Shown piece after piece: positions 45,901 to 57,900 of a stretch of 64,000 nucleotides of DNA. The stretch comes from Todiramphus chloris collaris (Eukaryota > Chordata > Aves > Coraciiformes > Alcedinidae), in NCBI GenBank assembly GCA_025345505.1, contig JANVCC010000013.1, positions 2,092,728 to 2,156,727 of the forward strand, in the 5' to 3' direction. Below the pieces are notes generated by a model. It did no database searches. It was given only the letters and a program-made list of their open reading frames with translations, and was not told the origin of the DNA. Numbering within the stretch: the first letter of the stretch is position 1; every line of letters starts with the position of its first letter. The position numbers and the translations under genes were made by a program.

Positions 45901-48900
45901 GGGCCGGTAAAGCAGCAGGCAACCACCCTGAGTCCTTCCCAGTTCGCACCAGTTTGCAGACCAAGAGTGAGCACAGGTATCGCGCACACATTTCCTACCC
46001 CCCCACAGCGCAGGGTGTCCCTGGAGCACATGTGGATTTGAAGCTTCCCAGCGAGCCTGGGCAGCTCGCCACACGTGCTCACATGCACACGTGTGCACAC
46101 GCACGCACTCATACATGCACACTCATGCGCACTTATACATGTGAGCATATACATGTGCACATACACATGTGCACATACACATGTGAGCATACACATGCGC
46201 ACATACATGTACACAGCCTGCTGACATGCGCATGCACACACGCGCGGATGCACACGCATGCACACACGCACACACGAGCACACAGAGGAGCGCGCACACG
46301 AGCACGCACCCCAGGCTGCAGGGGAGTCCTGCGAAGCTGCTCTGACACCTGGTGGCAAGAGGCACGGCCAGCAGGAGATGTGTCCCAGCAGCCAGCACCA
46401 TCCCTGTCCCCGACCCTGTCCCCACCCTCGTCCTTATCTCCACCTCCACCCCTATCCCCACTCCCATCCCCATCCCCACCTCCATCCCCGTCTTCATCTC
46501 CAGCCCCAGCCCCATCCCTGTCACCAGCCCAAGAAGCCACCACGTTGCTTCTCACCAAGTCGGGGGCCGAAGCTTCTTCTTAATGCCCAGGTAGACCTTC
46601 AGGTTCCTGACAGGCCACTCCTTCTCTGGCTTGTGACTCTGAGGGGGAGAGGGATGCAGCACCAGGTTGGGGGCTGCAGGGCCATCACCAGATCTTTTGT
46701 CATTCATCCCCACCCCCTGTAACCCACACAGATGTCAGGATGGATTTGTACCCCTGGCAGGCAGGGAGGAGAAGCTGTAGGGATGTGGTGATGGGGAGGG
46801 GGCTCACCCCAAGTCTGGGATTGCCAAAAGACCACAGGTAGAGAGAAGGTGACACAGGAGGCCTGTCCCTGTGGTGAGGTCCCCCAGAGGTGATGCCGGT
46901 TGCTTTCAGAGCTGGGACCAGCACTGGCACATTATGATGTGGTCTCAAGAGCCTGGTATTAGATGACCCCCTGGGGACACCCATATCACACCCCTCCTCA
47001 GCATCATGGTAATAAGCAATACAATGAGAGGAAACAGCCTCAGGTTGCACCAGGAGAGGTTTAGGTTGGACCTGAGGAACAATTTCTTCCCCACAAAGAT
47101 TGTCAAGGCCTGCCCCAGGCTGCCCAGGGCAGTGGTGGAGTCCCCATCCCTGGAGGGGTTTCAAAACCATGGAGCTGTGGTGCTGAGGAACGTGGTTTAG
47201 TGGTGACCTGGCAGGGCTGGGTTAATGGTTGGACTCAGTGATCTGAAAGGTCTTTTGCAGATAAAATGGTTTGATAATTCTATGACTCCACAGCAGCAGC
47301 AGCCTCAGCTTCTCTCTGCCTGTAGCTCTCTCTGCCCTCACATCCCCAAATGTCCCAACTCTGGCACAGCACCTCTTCATAGCAGGTGAAGATGGATACC
47401 TCAACTCCCTGGTCCCACTTAGGCTGGCGGTGGGCTCCCCCGCCCTGCATCGCAGCATCCCTCAGCCTGCCAGCTGCCTCAACCAAGAATCCTCCCAAGA
47501 AGAGAGATGGGGAGAAGCATAGAAACCCACAATCCTCCAAAACCCCCACCCCTGCAACCCCCTCCTGGCAAAACCAGGGCACCACCAGTGCCAGCCACCT
47601 CCTTCCCCATGGTCTGTGCCACAGCAGCGAGATGGTCCAGACATCACCCATTGCCAGGAAATGTTTTGAAGGGTCAAAGCCCCTCAGCTCCCTCCTCTCT
47701 CACCCTCCAGTGCTGGCTGTGTCTCACTATGCCACACAATCATAGAACGGTTTGGGTTGGAAGAGACCTTCAAAGTCATCCAGTTCCAACCCTCCTGCCA
47801 TGTGCAGGGACACCTCCCAGTAGACCACGTTGATCAAAGCCCCGTTCAACCTTGGCCTTGAACACTGCCAGGGATAGGGCCTCCACAGCTTCCCTGGGCA
47901 GCCTGTGCCAGTGTCTCACCACCCTCAGAGTGAAGAATTTGTTCCTAATTTCCAGACTAAATCTCCCCTCTTCCAGTTTAAAGCCATCACCCCTCATCCT
48001 ATCACTACAAGCCCTTGTAAAAAGTCTCTCCCCAGCTTTCTTGTAGGCTCTTTTTAAGTACTGGGAGGCTGCAAGAAGGTCTCCCCAGAGCCTACTCTTC
48101 TCCAAACTATGCCCCAGAAGCAGTGACATGCCAGGGACCCCAGGGACCCCCCCACCTGCATTAGTTTGCAAGCAGAATGACTTACAAGAGCCCAAGCCCA
48201 TGCCTGCCGGATGGGGGAACCAGCTCAGCCCATCCTCAGCTCCAGCTCCCTGTGGCAAAGGGGCAGCAGCACCCCCCAAATTGGAGGATGCCAGATAACA
48301 GGGGTACAAGCTGATGCCCCCCCCCCCCCCCCCCCCCCAGTGCTGAAGGGTAACAGGGAGGGATGGCAGCACTGGGGGCAGCTCAGGCACCCCACCATTT
48401 GGGATTGCTGCATCCATGAGCAGGTGGCGATGGGCACAGGCATGCTGCAGGACTGGATCTGGGATTGACCCTGGGCAGCCTTGTAAGGGCAGAGGGCACA
48501 GGGGCCCCTGCATACCCCAGCTGAGCCCCCCTGGGCTCCTCTACTCACGTTCTCCAAGGGGGAGTTCCGCTGCTTCAGGCTCTGTTCAACAGAGGATGGG
48601 GGTTAAAGCAGAGGAGGAGGATGAGCCACATTGGGACAAGAGGGCACCAGCCTCCCTGTACCTCCCACGCTGCCCATGGGAAGAGGACAAGGCAGTGCTG
48701 GACCAGGGTGTGGGGGCAGAGCAAGGAGAGGAGGGGCTGGAGAGTGGGAAGCAGAGGTCCCAGAACATCCAGGATGCTGGTGTCCCCCTCCTGAGCCCTT
48801 GGGAGCTGACTCTGAACCTAGTCTGGGAAAGCTCTGGGTATAGGAGACCCCCCAGCACTGCTGGGGTCAGACCCATCGCTGCCTGGGAGATGCCAACCCC

Positions 48901-51900
48901 ACTGCTGCCTGCAGTGCTCTGTGTGATTCCAGCCCCATCACTGCCTGCAGCACTCGGGCGATGCCAGCCCAGTCACTGCCTGCAATGCCCAGGTGATGCC
49001 AGCTCCATCACTGCCTGCAACACCTATATGATGCCAGCCCACACAAGTTCCACGTTTTCAGGGACTTCTGACACAGGGTCCCAACGTGGCACAGCTCAGA
49101 AAGCAAGTGAAGGCAGTGGAAGGGAAGTGAAGGCAGGAGAAAGGCAGGGCAGGCAGGGGAAGGCAGCAGCAGGCAGGGCTCACCCGCACTTCCTTGTAGA
49201 GGCGCAGGCAGGTGTGGTTGAGGATGAAGTAGCGGTCATGGAAGCCGGTGCTCAGGCCAAGCCCCAGCAAGTTCCTCTCCTCCCGGAATTTCATCATGCC
49301 GTGCTTGCAGTCGCCCACTCTGCTGGCTGGGGGCACACACCTGAGCGGCTCCAGCCCCCCAGGGGGGTCAGGCCCCCCGGGAACGGTGTGGGGTGAAGCC
49401 AGACCCCATCCCAGTGGGTAACAGTGAGGGCAACCTCCCCTTGACTCCCAGCACTGCAGCCCATGGACTTCTGCCTGCTCCCAGCCCTGGCAGGACCATC
49501 TACTGCACCTCACTGCGTGCAGCACCCAGCCACGCACCCAGCACTGGGGAGCTTTCAGACATGACCCCATATCGGGGGGCTCCCAGCCACATGCTGACTG
49601 AGCTGGTGCCCACTCTGATTGCACAGCCAGGCAGGATGTGGTCCTGGGATAGCTGATCCCTTGGGGATTCTCTGCAGGGTTGCAGGCAGCAGGATGGGGA
49701 GTTGCTCCCATCCCTGTCCCAGTCCCCATCCCCATCCCAGTCCCTCCCCCTCCCCATCTCATCCTCATTGACATCCCAACCCCATCCACATCCCCATACC
49801 CATATCCCCATCCCTGTCCCCTCCCTCCTTTCCCCACCACGGCCCTGGCTCTCTATCTCCTCACCGAGGTAGATGAGCATGTTCTCCATGGACATCTGCT
49901 TCTTCACCACCAGGTAACTATCCGTCCCCAGGCAGTGGAGTATAGGCAGGACTTTCTCTGAGTAGTGTAACGGCCGTTCTGTGGGGCAGAGAGACAGTCA
50001 GGGGTCAGGCAGCACCCCCAGGGGCTGACAGTCACCAAGGCAGGGGGGAGGGGTGTCACACATGCATCCCAAGGGTCTGCCAAGGTCCTGCGTGTCCCTG
50101 AGCAGACCTCTCACGCAGCACCATCGCCTTGTAATTGAATTGATTTCACGCTGCTGCTGCTTCCTAATTGTCCCCTAGGGAGGTGACTTTTGGCCCATGA
50201 GCATTGGAGACCTGCAGGGCCTGGAAAGTGGCTGATGAGCAATCATAAAATCACAGAATCATTTAGGTCGGAAAAGACCTTTAATACCATTGAGTCCAAC
50301 CATTAACCCTGCACTGCCAGGTCACCACTAAACCATGTCCCTCAGCACCACAGCTCCATGGCTTTGAAACCCCTCCAGGGATGAGGACTCTACCACTGCC
50401 CTGGGCATCCTGGGACAGGCCTTGACAGCCCTGGAGGGGGAAGAAATTGTTCGTCCTGTCCAACCTAAACCTCCCCTGGTGCAACTTGAGGCCATTGCCT
50501 CTTGTCCTATCGCTTGTTTCTTAGGAAAAGAGACCAACCCCCACTTGTCTCCAGCCTCCTTTCAGGGAGTTGTTGAGAGCAAGAAGGTCTCCCCTGAGCC
50601 TCCTTTTCTCCAGGCTCAACAGCCCCAGGTTGTTGTCCCTCAGCCACTCCTCACAAGACTTGTGCTCTAAGCCCTTGCCACCACATGCTGGAATTGCAAA
50701 ACATGCATGTTTTGAAAAGGTGCACGATGTGCAAAAATGCTTGCAAAGATATGCACAGAGGTATTTCAAGCATGTGCGTTTCCATGGAAGTTAAGGACAA
50801 GTCAAGGATCTCATCAAAGTTCACAGGTGAACAGTCACTGTTAGGCTAATTTTAATCCCTGCACGGCCTAAAGATCATAGGGTCACAGAATGGTTTGGGT
50901 GAGAAGGAACCTTTCAAGATCATCCAGTCCCACCACCCTGCAGGGAGCAGGGACATTGCAGCTAGAGCAGGTTGCTCAGAGCTCCAGCCAACCTCACCCA
51001 GAATGTTTCCAGGGATGGGACATCAACCACCTCTCTGGGCAACTTGGGCCAGGGTCTCACCACCCTCAGCATCAACAATTTCTTCCTTCTCTTTGGTCTA
51101 AATCTCCCCCTTTTAGTTTAAAACCATCACCCCTTGTCCTGTCACAACAGGCCCTGATAAAAACTCTGTCCCCATCTTTCTGACAGGCCCCTTAGAAGTA
51201 CTGGAAGGCCACAGGAAGGTCTCCCCAGAGCCTTCTCTTCTCCAGGCTGAACAACCCCAGCTCTCTCAGCCTGGCCTCCCAGCAGAGGGGTTCCAGCCCT
51301 CCCAGCATTGCTGTGGCCTCCTCTGGCCCCGCTCCAACAGGTCCCTGTCTCTCCTGTGCTGAGGACTCCAGTGCTGGACCCAGCACTGCAGGGGGGTTTC
51401 CCCAGAGCAGAGCAGAGGGACAGAATCCCCTCCCTGACCTGCTGGCTCCTTTTTATTTTAAGGGCTGGGTGATGCTCAACTGATAATGGTGCTTTGGTGC
51501 TTCTCCAAGCAGAGGGAAGCCTGAGCTTGACAGTTTGGGCTCGGCAAGGACCAAAACAGCTTAGCAGAGGCTTTCAGTGATACCCAGAGCACTTCCAGGC
51601 CCAGCCCCCTGCCCATCCCCCTTCCAGGCACAGCCCCCAGGCATACTCAGGCAGGACCAGGGTCTCATCTTGCTCATGTTTGCTGCTGCTGCCTATGGGC
51701 ACCCTAGGGCTGCTCCCTTTGGTGGCTAGAGAGCCCAGACATGCCCACCAAGCTTTGAAGACATTTGAACTCCTGAGGACGCAAACAGATGGCTGGCCCA
51801 AACCACCAGCCCATCTGTAGCCCTCAGCCATGTTCAACCTGGATATGGTGAACAAAGCTGCAGCACGACAGCTATCATCCCCCAAGTGCCTGGAGCCTCT

Positions 51901-54900
51901 CCCAGCATTGCTCCACAGTGTGGTCCTCACAGGAACCTTCTCATCTCCATCCCATCTCCACCTCCATCTCCAACCCTGTCCCTGTCTCCATCTCCATTCC
52001 ATCGCCATCACCATCTCCATCGCCATCACCATCTCCATCACCATCACCATCTCCATTCCATCACCATCTCCATTCCATCACCATCTCCNNNNNNNNNNCA
52101 TCACCATCTCCATTCCATCACCATCTCCATTCCATCACCATCTCCGTCACCATCCTCAGTCTCCATTCCCATTGCCCTCTTAGCCACACACTAACCTGCC
52201 TCCTCCCTCTCATTCACTTCAAAGCAGCTCCAATAGTCCTTTTCCTTCATCAGGATTTTCCTTCGGTCCAGGATCTCAAAGGTGAGCTCCTCAGCTGTCA
52301 TTGTGGCTGGGATCTGTGAGGGAAGGGACAGGTGTCCATCAGCAAGCGTCACCCTTGTGACAGCTCAAAGCATCCCCCCATGCCACTGCAGAGGTTTGGG
52401 CACCTAACAGAGGGTCCCTTTCCTCTTTGCACCTTCTGCTCCACCACTCACCTTTATGTGCTGCTCTGACTCTGTTTTCTTCTCCTCCAAGTAGACAGTG
52501 CAGATGAAGTCCCCGGCTTGCTGGAGGGAAACAGGAAAGCCCTTCAACCTGCAGCTTCCCATGCATGGGCTAAATCCACCCCATCCAGTGAGGACAACCC
52601 CTTCCTGGGGCATCTCCAGGAGATGCTGGAGCAGGCAGTGAGGTCCCCATGCAAAGAAGGTGCCCCAGGAAGGTTCTCATGTCCAGGACCCACCTGTGTC
52701 CCACTGGATGCTGCTTCCCGCATCTTCATGATGGCCATGATCTCATCCTGCTGCCTCTTCATCTCTTGGTCATTGACCTGCCAAGAAAGAGGAGCCAAGG
52801 AAGCCATCAGACCACCCTTTAGTTTCAATGCAGCAACAAATGTAGGATGGGGTTCCCAGGCAAATCTGCTCCCCTGCCCAGCAGTGCCAGCACCTCAAGG
52901 CTTGGGGGTCTCAAGTGTTTACATGGACATGGATCCCCCTCCCCTCATCTCCAAAGCAAGGTGTCTTCAGAGAGTAGATCGAGCTTCCTCCTCCTTCCAC
53001 CTCCTCATCCCCTGGGAATTGTCCACACATCGGCCTGATCCAGAGCAGTGTCCAGAGGGTGTGGGGGGGAGGGCTGTGAACCTACATTAAAAATCTTCAC
53101 GTAGTGACTGATGAGGTCCTCCACTACACGTCCTGCCTTGTAGTCCTTCCCATCCGTCTGGAAAAGCGTGGGCCCAAAGACGATGGCCAGGTTGTGTGTG
53201 TTCATCTGGTTCTCCCCGGAGAAGCGCTGGACTCTGTGGGGAACCCCATGATGATTCCTGCCCCTGAGCCCCTCCAGGATCCCCCCTTCAGCCTTGCCAA
53301 GGGGAATGAGCCCCACTTCACAATGTGACCCTTAGCTTCGGGCACACCTTGACCCCAAATCCAACCCCTTTCCTTTCTTGAGGTGTGGACGGAGGGATGA
53401 GGGATCTTCTCCACTCCACTGTCTCCCCAGGACCCCACAGCAGACGGGATGATGCCCCACAGGGGCTGGGGGACCCCGGGCTCGGCTATGCCATGGACCT
53501 GCCACCCACATCATACCGAAAGAGATGGTTGATGAGCGCCTTCAGCGTGGCCCGGTTCACTGTGGGGAGGGTGCTCAGGAGCCGACGGTACTCGCTGATC
53601 TTCTCCTCCTCATCCTCTAGTGCTGTGAGAGAGGCACGAGGGAGAGGATGAGTACAGAGGAGCAGGTAGGTGAGATTAACCCCACAACCCCATCATCCCT
53701 TCTCCAGACACCACCTTGGACATTCCTGTCTACTGTAGGGATGGAGCATCCCAGCTCCCCAAGAACAGACCATCCCAGCTCCACAGAGTCAAAGCATCCC
53801 AGCTCCATGGGACCAAAACTTCTCATGGCTGGAGCATCCCAGCTCCATGGGGATAGATTATCCCAGCTCCACAGGGCTGGAGCATCCCAGCACCATAGGG
53901 ACAGAGCACCCCACCTCCATGGGAACAGAGCTTCCCATGGCTAAAGCATCCCAGCTCCACATGAACAGAGCATCCCAGCTCAACAGGGCCCAAAGCACCC
54001 CAGTTCCATGGGGCCAGAGCATCCCAGAGCTGGAATATCCCACTTCAGTGGGGCTGGATCATCGCAGCTCTGTGAGGCTGGATCATCCCAGCTTCACAGG
54101 GAGAGAGCATCACAGTTCCACAGCACCATGGCTCGTGGCTGTTTAGCTGCTGGGTGCGTCCATCCCCCGTATTCAAGAGCCAGATCCAGCAGAGAAGGGC
54201 GGGTGGGTCTGGCTCCCTGCCCTGTCTCAGCCCCAGCCATGCCGAAGCATGAGGCTGCACGGGGTCAGTGTGGGTGTGTTCCGCTCCCCACCCACCAAGT
54301 CAGTCCGTAGAACATGTGGAGCCCAGATGTGCTCCCTAACCATGCAGCCTGGAAGAGAGGATGAAAGGAGGCTGCAGCAGAGCCAAGAAGCCAGACCACC
54401 TTGTCCCATCACCCTTCCAGTAACTCCCAAGGGTTCACCTGTTGCCCGCAGCCAGTCCTGGCACCACTGCCCAGTGAAGAGCCCATCTCCAAGGTCACGG
54501 AAGAAGCGTTTGAGGGTGTTGGCAACATCATCCACATGGTGCTCGCCCTCCTTCAGACAGACACTGCGGGCATCCCGGCGCAGCATCTCCAGCAGGCTGG
54601 TGGTCTTGGAATTCTGCCCACTCTTGCGGTAGATGCCCTCAGATGTCAGCCCTGCATCAGAACCGGTGGGGATGAGGCCCTCTCCATGAGGGACAAGGAC
54701 TTCTCCCAGCTCCCACACATCCACTGGCTCCCCATCAAACACTGATGGCAGGAACTGGTGCTGCAGTGCTTCCTGCCCTGCAGGTGTTGCTGCGGCTGCT
54801 GAAGAGCTGCAGGCTCAAACCAAAGCCCCGGCCCAGCCAGAGCCCTCCCCTAGAGCTGGAGCAGATGCTCAGGGAGGGAGGGACACACGTATCACTAGTG

Positions 54901-57900
54901 TCACTTGTTCAACACACTCATCAATGACCTGGATGAAGGGACTGAGAGGACCCTCAGCGAGTTTGCTGATGGTGCAAAACTGGGAGGAGTGGCTGACACA
55001 CCAGAGCTGCGCTGCCATTCAGCCAGACCTGGACAGGCTGGAGAGTTGGGCAGAGAGGAATCTCAGGAAGTTCAACCAGGGCAACTGTAGGGTCAGGGAC
55101 CTGGGGAGGAACAACCCCCTGCACCAGTAGAGGGGAGGGGTCAACCTGCTGGGAAGCAGCTCAGCAGATAAGGACCTGGGAGTGCTGTGGGACAAGTTGC
55201 CCATGAGTCATTGGTGTGCCCTTGTAGCCAAGGCCAATGTTTTCCTGGGGTGCATGAAGAAGATTGTGGCCAGCAGATCAAGGGAGGTTCTTCTCCCCCT
55301 CTGCTCTGCCCTAGGGAGGCCACCTCGGGAGCATTGTGTCCAGTTCTAGGCTCCCCAGTTCAGGAGAGACAAGGAACTGCTGGAGACAGCCCAGTGGAGG
55401 TTACAGAGATGCTGAGGGGACTGGACCATCTATGTGTTGAGGAAAAGCTGAGAGCCCTGGGGCTGTTTAGCCTGGAGAAGAGAAGACTGAGAGGAGATCT
55501 GATCACTGTTGATCATTAGCTAAAGGGTGGGGGTCAAGAGGACGGGCCAGACTCTTGTCAGTGGTGCCCAGTGACAGGACAAGGGCCAATGGGCACAAAC
55601 TGGAGCCCAGGAGGTTCCATCTGAACAGGAGGAGAAACTTCTTTCCTATGAGGGTGCCAGAGCCTGGCCCAGGCTGCCCAGAGAGGCTGCGGAGTCTCCT
55701 TCTCTGGAGAGATTCCAAACCCTCCTGGGCACCTTGCTGTGGGTGATGCTGCTGGAGCAGGAGGTTTGGGTGAGGTGATCTCCAGAGGTCCCTTCCACCC
55801 CCTACCACACTGGGATTCTGTGTGTTGGGTCTCAAGCTGCCACATTACACCAATGGGAGGTGACCCAAACACTGCACCCTGGTCCCTGCCAGCATCTGGT
55901 GACAGCCAACAGCACATACCACACTGGGTGATGTAGTCGATGCAACGATCCACCAGCAGTGGGACGTCCGACTCAGTCAGCTGCTGCTCCGACAAGGTGT
56001 CCCCACAGCTGCCCGCAGCCTTCTGGATGGCATGGACCCAGCCCAGGAAATCCAGCTTCCTCTCCCCCTGGATGTACAGAGTCCTGCCGGCCACCCCGGC
56101 TTCAGCGGCGGCCAACTACCACCCCAAACCCCGCTGCACAGCCAGGACCCATGGGAAAGCTTGTCCCAGCGGTCTGGGGATGGTCCCAACTCTGTTTTGG
56201 GGGTGCCCAGTCATCATGAGGAGGGTGAAGCACCCCGAGATGAGACAGAGCTTGGGCAGGATGAGATATTTGGCTGGAGAGGTCTAGCCCCCCCACCCTC
56301 TGCTCTTACCTCCGCCTCTCCACCAGCACCAGCACCTCGTTGTCACCCTGGATGGCTGGAAAACAGAGATCCCATCACCCAGGAGAACATGGGGTGCCCT
56401 GTCCCCACTCCCAGACCCAAACAGATCCAACTACAGCCCAAAGGGCCAAGTAGCAGCTTTCCAGGGATGGGGAAGAGGATGAGGAGGAGGAAGAGTGGCT
56501 GCATCCCCCTCTGCAGAGGGACCCCAAGCTCCATCAGAGCAGCATCCATCATCCCACACCAAAAGCTGGGTGCAACCCAGCTGCTCAAGGCAGGATTTAG
56601 GGGACACCCCCCCCCCTCCAGCTCCAGCCTGGGGGTCCCTGTGGTGGGGCGGGGACACCCACAGAGCTCCTGCAGCTTGCGCAGCTGGAGAGGCTCCTGC
56701 CGCTCGCCGTCTTCAAAGCAGACGTGAAGCGTGGAGCCGGCCAGAGCGAACCAACCCTCCTTGGCTTGCTCAAGGTTGAGGCCGCCCTTGTAGTGCAGCC
56801 GGCCAAGTCGCTTGAAGTCGAGAGCCAGCAGCTCCTCGGCGCGGGGATGGACGAAGGACTGAGACAGGGAAAAGAGAGACCCATCAGCATTGTGACACCT
56901 GGGTCCCTCCAGCACCCACAGACACCCCAAGGCCACCGTGTCCTACCTTGGCTATGGACTTGAGCCATTCCCGAGCAGAATCGGGGCTCTCCAGCCCAAA
57001 GAGGTAGAGCCTCTCCGACTCAATGTACACCTCAAACGTGCTCTCGATCCTGTGGGAGAGAGGGAAAGGGGAGGCTGGATGCCCGTGGGTGGTGGGATGG
57101 AGCTGGTGGGGTACCATGGGCATCCTGGGTACGGAGAACATCCCACTAAATGTTGGCAGAGCCAACAGCTGATATTGTTTGGGATCCCCCACCACCACGT
57201 CCCCGGGCCTTCCAGCATACTCTCACTGGGAGCACAGGGGCTGCAAAGGGGTTACAAAGGGATTGCAAAGGGGCTGCAAAGGGGTTGGCTGCAAAGGGGT
57301 TACAAAGGGGTTACACAGACTCCTTGCAAAGACAGCTGGGCCAGGCATGCCATAAGTGGTTGGGGTCAGCAGCCACCCTACCATGAGCGAGGCAGTGGCT
57401 ATGCCCAACGCTGTAGGAGTGCAGGGGACACTACAGGGGTGCTGTAGGGTGTCGTGGTGGGGGTACAGCCTTACCCATGGGTGTGGGGCGGGTTGTTGAC
57501 CAGGCACACGATCTCCTCCACCCTGATCTCACCATTAGGCACAGCATTGCGGTCGTTCTCGTAGTAGCTGAGGACACCGTCCTGCAGCGTGCACCAGCGC
57601 CGGCTGAACTCTGCGTGGCACAGGATGGCACTGGGCAGCCCCTCATGCTCCAGGCCAGCCTCAGGTCACCCAAAAGCCCACGCTGGGTGACCCCGCAGCA
57701 CCCACGAAACAGGAACCACCCAGGTGATGCTGCAGCTTCCTGGTGCCTTCGCAGTGCCCTGGGGAGCATGGGATGGTGCAATCCCCCCACCAGCCTCCCC
57801 AGCACCCATTTTGGGGCTGGCTCTGACTCCTCCCCACCCTCCTGTATTCACATTTCCCAGACCCATGGGCCCTCACGTACCTTCCGGGCCCTTCCGCTCA

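Larger units (their letters stand above)
49979..52195 (-). other. ARAP1: ARAP1 intron splitting the RA domain (2.2 kb)
   Basis: The largest intron within the traced part of ARAP1. It holds two CR1 fragments in the same orientation, a CATCACCATCTC simple repeat with a 10-N assembly gap, and about 400 bp of unique sequence (51430-51830) in which I see nothing. Confidence 0.75.

Noticed and set aside
49058-49840. 260-codon minus-strand open frame
   Set aside because: Only the part over 49184-49326 is coding (ARAP1 PH5 exon). The rest is intron and a CCCCATCC repeat.
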